Source: Colius striatus (Eukaryota; Chordata; Aves; Coliiformes; Coliidae). From it: a DNA stretch of 64,000 bases. The position numbers and the translations under genes are program-made. Below the pieces are notes generated by a model. The model made no database searches. It was not told the DNA's origin and saw only the letters and a program-made list of their open reading frames with translations. The stretch covers positions 6,580,513 to 6,644,512 of the forward strand of contig NC_084781.1 of assembly GCF_028858725.1 (NCBI RefSeq), read 5' to 3'. This document shows, in pieces, positions 13,621-21,269 of the stretch (positions are counted from its first letter, which is position 1; each line of letters opens with the position of its first letter).

Positions 13621-13669
13621 TTATAGAATCAGTCATTACGGTTGGAAAAGACCTTTAAGATCATCGAAG
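13621..13669 (-). mobile_element. CR1 LINE 3'-end fragment, minus orientation
   Basis: Reads TTATAGAATC, then GGTTGGAAAAGACC, then TTTAAGATCATCG. This is the reverse complement of the highly conserved avian CR1 3' end (GATGATCTTTAAGGTC...CCAACC...GATTCTAT). Only about 50 bases are recognisable; the sequence after 13669 no longer follows CR1. It is a dead fragment without coding capacity. Confidence 0.85.
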
Positions 13670-15680
13670 GGGGGGTTCCCTGCGCCCTGGCTCCGGGTAC
13701 AGGTGAAGCTCCCAGCCCTGCTGGGACTGGACCACACAGCAGTGATGGCAAACAGCACCTTCCCCATTGTGCTTGGACACCTTTTTTGTTACAGCTTTTA
13801 AAACTTTGAACAAATTTGTTGTTCATCACAGTGGAAGGCAGATAAATAAAATGTATTGGGAGCTATTTGTACTGTAACTAAAGCCCTAAATTTATAGAGG
13901 GAGAGCGTGGCAAATGACAACTTTGTCACAGTACATGAAAGACTGGAAATTAGGCTTTGCATTTTTTACCTGATGTTTCAGGAGGCTGTGCTGGGTTGCC
14001 CGGGCTGGGGCTGGGGAAGCGGCGATGCCGGCTGGCCCTGCCGGGGAGCCCAGCCGGCTGCGGGGGAGGCAACCTGCCGGGGAAGCGCCGTTAAATCTGA
14101 AATGCTATAACTTGATTATTCCTTCCCTGGATTCCTTTTGACAAACTCCTCCATTTCCAAAGGGTTACACAGGATTTAGCCCTGCGCTGGCTTTCATGTG
14201 AGGCATGTGGCTGAAATCGCGTGCGCTCCTCGGAGTGCTTCAGAGACGGTGCTTTCCTGAGACGGACAACTGTTTCATTCCTCTTGACAGAAAACGTGGA
14301 GTGAACAAACGCTGCCGTGGGTGGGGGAGTCTTTTTTGTCTTGGCCTCTATAGCACCTTCAATCTGAGGCTCAAAGACCTGCGTCAGAACAGCAAGTCCC
14401 ACACTACCTGCAAAAGTTAAGTGCATTCTGTGCTGTTGTCCTTTCCTAGAGGGGAGAACTTGGGCTTCTTGGGGTTGCTTTTCTCTTCTTGGGTTAGTGT
14501 AGGGAATGAATGGTGCCAAAGCCAGGGGACTCGTGGGAAGCCATTGAGGCCAGCAAGTGATTTCTGTTCCCTTTGCCTGTCTTGAAGTGAAGAAAAGGTA
14601 ATCAGGGGCTGGTTTTGTAAACCCACCCGAAAAGAGCTTCTGCTGTAAGTTCCTCAAGGGATGTAATTCATGCCAGTTGCCTACAACGATCTGTGAGTTG
14701 GGTGATGTGTCTTCTAAGATCCTTCCCAATAGTGGCAGGGGCAGAAATGGTGCTGATTTGCACCAGGGTGGGTTTGATCTCTGGCCTGGTACGTTGCCAG
14801 CATCTGCTGCTCACCCACCCATCTACGGCTCACGCCTGCTACCAAACAGTGTGCAGACCAAACCTCACTGTCCAGATGCCCTGCTGTGGGAAAGGGGAGC
14901 TCACTTGGACCTTGCACCTCTTGCTGTTCCAAACCCTGGGGCTTGGCTCTGTCCCTAGCAGAGTAACACAGACTGGAATTCTCACTTTTAAGTTCATTTC
15001 TGCTCCTGATTTAAGAGCTGACTTAACAAACAATTGATTATCGGTTTTAAAATGCAAAAACACCATCTGGTCTTTGAGATGTGCTAAGCTGGGGCGGGGG
15101 GGGGAATGGAGGGGGGGACAGGAATGACACATCTTGAAGGATGTCCACAAGTGGCACAGGCCAGGCTCTGGGGAGAAATTCCTGCCGCTCCTGACCCCTA
15201 GCAAAGCAGAGAAGGAAACTTGATCTTTTGAGTGGGCGCCTCTAAATCTGCAGCTGGGGGCCCTGGGATGGGCTTGGCCCCAGGGTGCTGTGGTGTTTCA
15301 GCTTACAGACCAGCAGTGCAGAGCGTTGTCCCATGAGTGCTTTGTTGTGAGCTCCTCTCCTCCCTGGCACTGAGAGCTGGCTGTAGGTATTGATGACGGC
15401 CCTGGGGCTTTTCAAGGGCAGTAACCTGCTGCCAGCCTCACCTCTGGAGCAGGCACAGTGTTTCCAGCATCCTGCATCTCCTGCTGCCTTCCCTTGAGAT
15501 GGGTCGGAGCGAGGCTCAGAGACGAGCGGCTGCTTGTCAGTGGGACGTGTCACCTGGGGAGCAACCTCGCTGTGTAATGCCTGCAATTGCATCAGCTCTG
15601 CTTAGGGGTTGTGTCAGCCCTTTCTGTGCCCCTGTTCCCTCATCCCTACCACCACTCCCATGTTAACCGCCGTCCCCGGC
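13670..15680. other. Intergenic sequence with G-rich tracts, no gene recognised
   Basis: Contains a GC-rich islet at about 13995-14095 (CCGGCTGG/CCGGGG-rich) and a G-rich stretch at 15091-15117. Open frames such as 212 codons on - (14091-14729) have no recognisable domain. No repeat family is seen apart from the CR1 fragment just before. Confidence 0.5.
15091..15117 (+). other. G-rich tract with quadruplex potential
   Basis: GGGGC, then G9, then AATGGA, then G7. At least four runs of three or more G with short loops satisfy the usual G-quadruplex pattern on the + strand. It lies about 2.3 kb upstream of exon 1. No function is implied by sequence alone. Confidence 0.6.
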
Positions 15681-15689
15681 TGCCGGTGA

Positions 15690-16150
15690 CTTGATTTAAT
15701 GCAGCTTTCAATCAGTGCCAGTGGGGCTCACGCTTCAATATCATAACTGCTAAACACAGTGTGACAAATAATCTGAGGCTAAGCTTCCAGGACAGAGGAA
15801 ATCATTTTCCTCTTGAAATTAAAGTTGATGCATAATGGAATGCAATAAGATGTTTCCAGCAGGAAGGGAGCCAGTTTCAGAAGGTCTGGAGTCCCTTTTC
15901 TGCCTGCCCAAGGAGAGGAGGGAGGTTGGGGAAGTGTCATTTCCTAGAGTTCAGGCTTTGCAATTTGCATTCTGTAATCTCCTGGTCATTTAGCAGCAGA
16001 TAATTTGTCACGGTTTGTGTATTTTTTTTTAGATGTCCTGCTTATTGATATTTATTATGCAAATTGTATTTCCTACTACTTATTGTTTTGCACCCTATGA
16101 ATACTTAAATTATTATAAACCTTTTTAGTTAATGCGGGTCGCCTTTCATT
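15690..16150. promoter_or_regulatory. Candidate proximal enhancer with two POU octamers
   Basis: AT-rich, non-repetitive block ending 1.2 kb before the start codon. It carries two perfect octamer cores: ATTTGCAT at 15963-15970 and, in opposite orientation, ATGCAAAT at 16057-16064. Other TAAT/ATAAT sites and GTTGATGCATAATGG near 15823 surround them. Octamers bind POU-domain factors, including the neural POU3F class. The enhancer role is inferred. Confidence 0.4.
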
Positions 16151-16780
16151 GCTGACGGTTGAGCCGCCGTGGGTAATGATGCACCGTCTTGTACAAAAGG
16201 GGCTAAACTGTGTAATTAGAGGCAAGCAGGATAGCTGGGTGCCTAACGACACCGAGGCAAGTGCCTCCTGTGCGGGGCCACTCCAGCCTGGGCTAGTTGG
16301 GCGTCTCATGCAGAGACAAAGGCTTTCATGCCAACTGAGGCATGCAGCTGCTTCAGTTATGGGACTGAGATGGTTATGGTGGCCTGAAACTGTTGTTGTG
16401 CAGGCAGGAGAGTCGTTGGGCACGCCTGTGGGGCAGAAAGGCATCTCAGGGCAGCATTAAGGCACGGAGAGGTGTGGGTGCAGGGTGGGAATGCTCCACA
16501 GGAGTGGCACTGGGTGTTTTCTCAGGATCTGGTGGTGTGAAACCAGCCCAGTTTCGCCATCGGAGAGTGAAAGCTGTTTCCAGCCCTACTCTGTGACTCA
16601 CCCCCCCCCGGGGCGGTTTGAGCTGGAGCCTTGTCAGAAGACACAGTGATAAAGTCGAACTGACACCTCACCTGCCTCAGGTTAACTCGGAATAACCTCA
16701 TTAATAACGTTAGAAGTGTCTGACAGCCTCTGCTAATGCTCGTGCGGGGTCTCTGTGGCACAGGGAGGGCGAAGGTGGGC
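16150..16780. other. Promoter-flanking sequence, no gene recognised
   Basis: Transition from the AT-rich block into the CpG island. It contains a C9 run at 16601-16609 followed by GGGGCGG. The overlapping open frames on both strands here have no recognisable content. Confidence 0.5.
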
Positions 16781-17010
16781 TCGGGCCCGTTCCCTGCGAG
16801 ATAAACCCGCCCTGGCAGGACCCTCAAGTGATGCTTCACTGGGGCCACGGCTCCGCGGCGGGGCCGGCCCCGGCGCTTTCCCCTTCATCGCCTCCCTCCC
16901 AGCTCCGCACAGCCGCTTTGCGCCGGGCTGCGGCTGCCGAGCCCCCCAGGGCCGCCTGGGCTCGGGGCTCCGCGCTCCCCCGCGGGCTCCACTGCGCCTC
17001 CAGCGGCGCC

Positions 17011-17145
17011 GGGCCGGGGGGCGGTGCGCGGGGGTCGCGGCGCGGGGAGGCCGCCGGGCCGGGGGGCGGTGCGCGGGGGTCGCGGCGCGGGGAGGCCGCC
17101 GGGCCGGGGGGCGGTGCGCGGGGGTCGCGGCTCGGGGAGGCCGCC
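17011..17145. repeat. Three-copy 45-bp GC-rich tandem repeat in the promoter CpG island
   Basis: Three head-to-tail units start at 17011, 17056 and 17101, each opening GGGCCGGGGGGCGGTGCGCG. The first two units are identical. The third differs by one base (CTCGGGG for CGCGGGG near 17132). A fourth unit begins at 17146 but diverges after seven bases. Each unit contains a GGGGCGGTG GC-box-like core. Because 45 is a multiple of three, the repeat reads through as a fake 15-residue protein repeat in all frames. It ends about 230 bases before the start codon. Confidence 0.95.
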
Positions 17146-17229
17146 GGGCCGGCCGCGGGGTCCCGGGCGCCGCTCGGTCTGCGCCTCGCGCCGCGCCCGG
17201 CACTTTGCCCCCGGCCCCTGGCGCGCGCG

Positions 17230-17373
17230 GCGGGGGAGGGGGCGTGGCCGCGCGAGGCCCCGCCCACCGCGCCCCCCCTTTGGCCGCCGCTGCGCCGGCG
17301 CGCGCGCATCTCATTATCGGCGCGCGCGGCTGCGAGGAGCGGCGCGGCGGGCAGAGCGGAGCAGGTGCCGGCG
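17230..17373 (+). promoter_or_regulatory. Probable TATA-less core promoter and 5' UTR with GC boxes
   Basis: Two Sp1/KLF-type elements are visible: GGGGCGTGGCC at 17239-17249 and GGCCCCGCCCA at 17256-17266 (a GC box on the opposite strand). Alternating CG runs at 17219-17228 and 17298-17306 are NRF1-like but imperfect. There is no ATG between this block and the exon 1 start, so no upstream ORF is apparent. The transcription start is not determinable from sequence. Its position here is inferred from the GC boxes and from the closeness of the start codon. Confidence 0.5.
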
Positions 17374-17497
17374 ATGGCGGGTCGCGCCGAGCGCAGCGGC
17401 CCCGCGGCGAGCAGCGGCCCCGCGGCGAGCGGCGGCGCCACGGGCCTCCTCCCGTTCCTCCTGCTGCTTCTCTCCGCCGCCGCCATCATCCCCAGAG
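17374..17497 (+). CDS. CADM1: First coding exon of a CADM1-like immunoglobulin cell-adhesion molecule (5' partial)
   Basis: Seen: this is the first ATG after about 16.83 kb on this strand, with G at -3 and G at +4 (strong Kozak context). It opens 41 codons plus one base, ending at a GAG|GTACGG donor (phase 1). Residues 1-24 are a polar, Ala/Gly/Ser-rich stretch with Arg4 and Arg7. Residues 25-39 form a Leu-rich hydrophobic core ending in SAAAIIPR, as in a signal peptide whose cleavage site would lie in the next exon. Known (from memory): human CADM1 exon 1 also gives 41 residues plus one base and ends LLLLLFSAAALIPTG, with Ser34, Ala35-37, Ile39 and Pro40 in the same positions. CADM2, CADM3 and CADM4 leaders do not match. 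CADM1 is a type I membrane protein with three Ig domains that makes homophilic and heterophilic contacts at synapses and epithelial junctions. Inferred: identity rests on this short leader; the Ig domains are outside the window. Confidence 0.75.
17395..17430 (+). repeat. Perfect 18-bp tandem duplication inside the signal-peptide coding sequence
   Basis: AGCGGCCCCGCGGCGAGC occurs twice without a mismatch at 17395-17412 and 17413-17430. It is in frame and encodes Ser-Gly-Pro-Ala-Ala-Ser twice (residues 8-19), directly before the hydrophobic core. Human CADM1, as recalled, has an alanine run in the same place, so this part of the leader appears tolerant of low-complexity expansion. Confidence 0.95.
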
Positions 17498-17825
17498 GTA
17501 CGGACGCGGCCGCCCCTCGGTCTCCGTGTGTGTCCCCCCCCCACGCCCCGAGCCCGCCCCGGCCACGCGGGGGCGCCGCCGAGGTCCGAGGCGGGCGGGG
17601 AGCGATCGGCGCCGTGTGCGTGTGCGCGCGCCGGGGGCCCCTCTCGGGGCGGGGGGTCCGTGGGGTGGGTGTGCGTGCGACGGTGGGTACGGCGAGGTGC
17701 GGGGCTCGCCCGGCGCTCGAATCGGCCGCTGGTCCAGGGAAGCCTCCCCGGGGCCGGGTCGTGCCGGCGGGGCGAGCGGCGGGCTCACCCGCGCGTGTCG
17801 GGGCGGCGCGGGCAGCCTGCTGCCG

Positions 17826-17839
17826 GTTACCATGGAAGC
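17826..17839 (+). promoter_or_regulatory. RFX X-box-like motif in the start of intron 1
   Basis: GTTACCATGGAAGC: the left half-site GTTACC is perfect and is joined as a dyad to GGAAGC, one base from the accepted right half-site variant GGAAAC. It lies within the CpG island, 329 bases after the splice donor, a common place for promoter-proximal regulatory sites. Confidence 0.45.
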
Positions 17840-18329
17840 GGCTTCTCCCCGCTGCCCGTGGGCTCATCAAGCGGCCTCGTAATTAAAAAGTAATTGCTGT
17901 GCGCGCCCCCTCACCTCCCCCCTTTCGGCCCCCGCGTCGGTGTTTAGCGCGGTGGGGGGATGCTGCACCGCGGCCTCGCCGCCGCCCGCGGGAGCGGGGA
18001 ACCTGTTGGAATCCAAGTGCAACTTGCGAGGCGCTTTCCTCCCTCCTTCCCTCTCCCGGCAGCGGTGGGGATCTCGGAAAATCCTACCCCGGCGTGGTGC
18101 CCGGAGCACCGGGAGGCGGGGGCCCGGCTGGGCGGCTCGGCGGCGGTGAGCCCGGCGTGACCCAGCGGGCTCCCCGAGGCGCCCGGCCGAGCCAGCGGCA
18201 GGGACCGGCCCTCGCGGCTGCTGGCTCCGATGGAACCTTCCCCCTGCCACGGCACTTTGTATTTGCTGTGTGTCACCGGCGAGGTACAAGGCTCCATTGA
18301 GGGGCTGGCGCGGCGAGGGGAGCGAGCGA

Positions 18330-21140
18330 TATTCGCTCGGGTCCTTTTGGGAGGAACAAGAAGACCATTGAGCGATCCGTTCAGTTCGCTAACGGGGAAA
18401 GGGGGGATAAAGGAGCAGCGGCTCGGCCGAACAAAGGGCTTTATTCACAGGCGTGCCGTACACGGTTTCTCTCGTGCCCCCGATGGCGTTTTTGGTAGGA
18501 TGGGAAGTGGGGGGCAGCCAGTGTCGTTTTTGGCTTATATTCCTTTGGCAGGAGATCGTTGCCCAAGCCGGGGGCTCTGCCCGACGGCCGGCTCCGGTGG
18601 GGAAAATCGCTCCATCTCTTAAGGAGCGTTCACTTGGTTTTGGCAGTGCCAAAGGGTGACTCTGTTCCCTGCATTTGGCCGCCTGCAGCCCGGAGCCTCC
18701 TGAGGGGGGCCAGGAGCGATGGAAACCAGCCATCGGCGCTGGCGCCTTTCGCTGCGAGACGAGGAAGCGCTCGTGTCGCTTCCGTCCGCCTGCTCTGCGC
18801 CTGGCAGCAGCCGCCCGGCTGTTTCTGTAGTCGATGTGTCCTCCTCGGAGTTTTCAGATATTTTGTGGCAAGGTGCTTTTTTTCCTCATGTGGGATTGGT
18901 GTTTTGCTTAGCTGGATGTGTGACAAATTGCCGGCCGGTGCGACCTGCACACCCCGTCACTGAAAGATGCCCAAATGAAGAATATAAGCCCTAATGCAAG
19001 ACGGCTGCCTTTCTCCTTTGTTTTACTGTCTGATTCTTAATACCTTTCCTGGCATTTTGAATCTGATTTTAAGGGCTGCTTTTAGCTGGCACGATCCTCC
19101 GATAGGGTAGGGCTGTTGATCACCGCCCAGCTAACGGGCAGAACAGCGCGATGTAGAATGGCAAAGCAGCCGACGGGAAGCAGAAGCGGGGTGGGATGCT
19201 GAATTCAGGCAGCTGCGCCTGACCTGGGCCGTTGTGGTTTCCCAACAGTGAAAAGCAGCGTGCAGCAGCAAAGGGAGGCTGCAGTGTTGTTTGTGGAATG
19301 TAACTGTCTCGGAGTTTTGATGCTCTGCTGCAAATCGCAGCATAAAATCCTCAACCTCTTGCTGTAGTGGCTTTTAGACGACACTTCCCAGACACCAAGG
19401 AAGTCAGGTTTTTGTTCTGTTTCCCCCTAGTTTCTCGAAGCTATGTGTTGGTTAGCTTCTGTAAGTCACGGGAGAGAAAAGGAGCGTCGTGGCAGCAGCA
19501 CCAGGACAGCAGTCGTGTCTCCCGCGCTGGTTGCCACCCAGGCACGAGGGTGCGAGTGCCGTATGGCCGTGGCAGCGGGACCCCGTGATGCAGAGTGTGC
19601 TTTGGAGCGTGTCGCAGCGGCTCGGCTGCCTACTTTGAGTGGGGGTGATTAGGACTGCACCACTTGAGCTCGGTTTAAGCTAAGGCAGGAGCTCGAGGTG
19701 ACTCTGTGTGTTTTTGGGGTGCCTTATCTGATCTTGATGCTTTTCAGTTAGTGTAACTTCATAACGCCCCTGTGAAGCAGGGGGAGAGTTGAGGCAGGGC
19801 TTCAGTAGAAGCTGAGAGGCTGGCAGGCAGCGCTGGGCTGGAACGCAGTATCTGCCTAACGGTGCAGAGCAACGTTGCACGGCAGTTGAGAAAGAATAAC
19901 TTTTGAGCCGAGGCCGTGGGAGGCATTCGGAGAACGGCTTCGGCGTGGAGCTGCAGCCCAGCCGTGGCACGAGGGTGTGATGGGCTGAAGGAGAGGCGGT
20001 CACAGCTGTGGTCTCCCTGCCTGCCGGCATCAGACAAGCCCCACATGGCAGAGAGATCCTCTCGAAGGCAGGCAGTGCCCCTGCTGAGGCTGTGTTAAGC
20101 CAGGCTCCTTTGTAGACCGGGAGCGAGTTTCCAAGGAGCTTTTGTACGCAAGCAAGGCAAGGCTTCCGATCCGCAGCGGCTCCGTGCGGGCTGAGCTGAG
20201 CTCAGTTCTGTGGCGTTGAAAAACACAGGGTTGCGTTCTGCATGCAGTGCAAACACTGGAGGAGCGTTGCAAGGAAAGGGCTGGTGAATCGAGTAATCCA
20301 TCTGGGTTGCAGCTTGGGCTCATTTGTCTTGCATGTAGGCAGTTGAGCGCAGGTTGATGAGCAAGACAATCTGGCTTGGAAACCACTGCCAAGGAGGCTC
20401 CCGTGGCTCCCGAGGGTGGGAAGACTAGGAAATGGCTCGGCTCCACGCACACTCTGCCCGGAGGAGGGAGCAGTCGTCAGCACCTTCAGCTGGATGGACA
20501 CCGTCGATGTTTACCGGCCGTCGGGATGCTCCTTCGGCACCGGTGGCTGCCGTTTGTCTCGCCGAGGTGGCCGTATGGGCAGGAGCCTGGAGAGAGGGCT
20601 TGCCCTCCTCCTGGGAGCCCCAGCCCTTATCAGCTGCTGCTTTGCTGATGCTGGTTGCTGTGGCTGCTCTCTTTGTTTGCCTTTCCCTGTCTGTCCAGGG
20701 TGTGTAAATAAAGGCAGCTTTGTCACCGTGCAGCGCGGTAGCCCCGAGGGGCTTGGCGTGCTTTCCTCCGGCAGGGCCAGAGCCAGAGCCGCCTGGGCCG
20801 GTGGGGTGATGGTGTGCAGACCTGGGCTTTGGACTAAAAATGGGTCAGCTCTTTAACCCTACCGTGTCCTGGGGCCAGCCGGAATAAATCGTTGTTTTCA
20901 GCCTGGATGTGCCCTCTGCTTAAACAGCCCGTTGAAGCGCTCCCGAGAACGCCTTTGCTCAGAGTAACGGGTTCCCGATATCTCACATAGGCCGATCTTT
21001 CTGGATGTTTCTGCTTTCACCTGCTTTTTTAGGGCTTCTCGCCGTACCTTTAAACAGGGTTTCGACAGCCTGCTTTTGACAGCACCTGGCAGCGCTTCGG
21101 CCTCGAAGGCAGGGCTCCCTGTATCCACAAAGTTGAGCTG
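18330..21140. other. Intron 1, CpG-island shoulder and ordinary unique sequence
   Basis: CpG density declines gradually to about 18.8 kb and then approaches background with modest GC-rich patches (19.5-19.6 and 20.5-20.6 kb). No repeat family, exon or RNA gene was recognised. The open frames are short and overlapping. Confidence 0.5.
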
Positions 21141-21143
21141 GCT

Positions 21144-21263
21144 CGTGCGGTGCAGGGAGCCGGCTGCGAGCACAGCCCGGAGGCTGCGAGCGCGGCGCGG
21201 GCGGCGCGTCTGCGGCGTCCGCCGTCGCTGGAAGGCGGCCAGCGAGTAAATACTTACGCGGAG
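21144..21263. promoter_or_regulatory. Small intronic CpG-rich islet
   Basis: About 120 bases with very dense CpG (CGGCTGCGAG, GCGCGGCGCGGGCGGCGCG, CGGCGTCCGCCGTCGC) inside ordinary intron. GGCTGCGAG is repeated twice near its start. On the minus strand the downstream flank carries GTAAGTATTT (from 21257 back to 21248), a perfect donor-like hexamer, preceded by CGC. It could be a minor promoter, enhancer or antisense exon; composition alone does not decide. Confidence 0.35.
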
Positions 21264-21269
21264 GTTGAA

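Larger units (their letters stand above)
16780..18320. promoter_or_regulatory. CpG island spanning promoter, 5' UTR, exon 1 and start of intron 1
   Basis: CpG dinucleotides are very dense and G+C is extreme from about 16.78 to 18.32 kb, with AT-rich or average sequence on both sides. The island is centred on the exon 1 start codon, as expected for a CpG-island promoter of a broadly expressed or developmentally regulated gene. No TATA box or CCAAT box is visible in the 150 bases before the ATG. The composition leaves all six frames open for hundreds of codons, so the long reading frames here are not evidence of protein. A less CpG-dense shoulder continues to about 18.8 kb. Edges were judged by eye. 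Confidence 0.9.

Noticed and set aside
16828-17373. In-frame N-terminal extension of the exon 1 protein back to 16828
   Set aside because: The ATG at 16828 would add 182 low-complexity residues before a normal signal peptide and would require transcription from outside the GC-box region. The ATG at 17374 has a strong context and gives the family's length.
17374-17497. Alternative assignment of exon 1 to CADM2, CADM3 or CADM4
   Set aside because: Their leaders, as I recall them, lack the SAAA-(L/I)-I-P end and are shorter. Only CADM1 matches in both length and ending.
16755-17893. Long open frames of 289-375 codons on both strands in the CpG island, with apparent 15-residue protein repeats
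   Set aside because: They come from extreme GC content (few stop codons) and from a 45-bp repeat whose length is a multiple of three. Frames on opposite strands overlap, and the splice donor at 17498 ends the real coding part.
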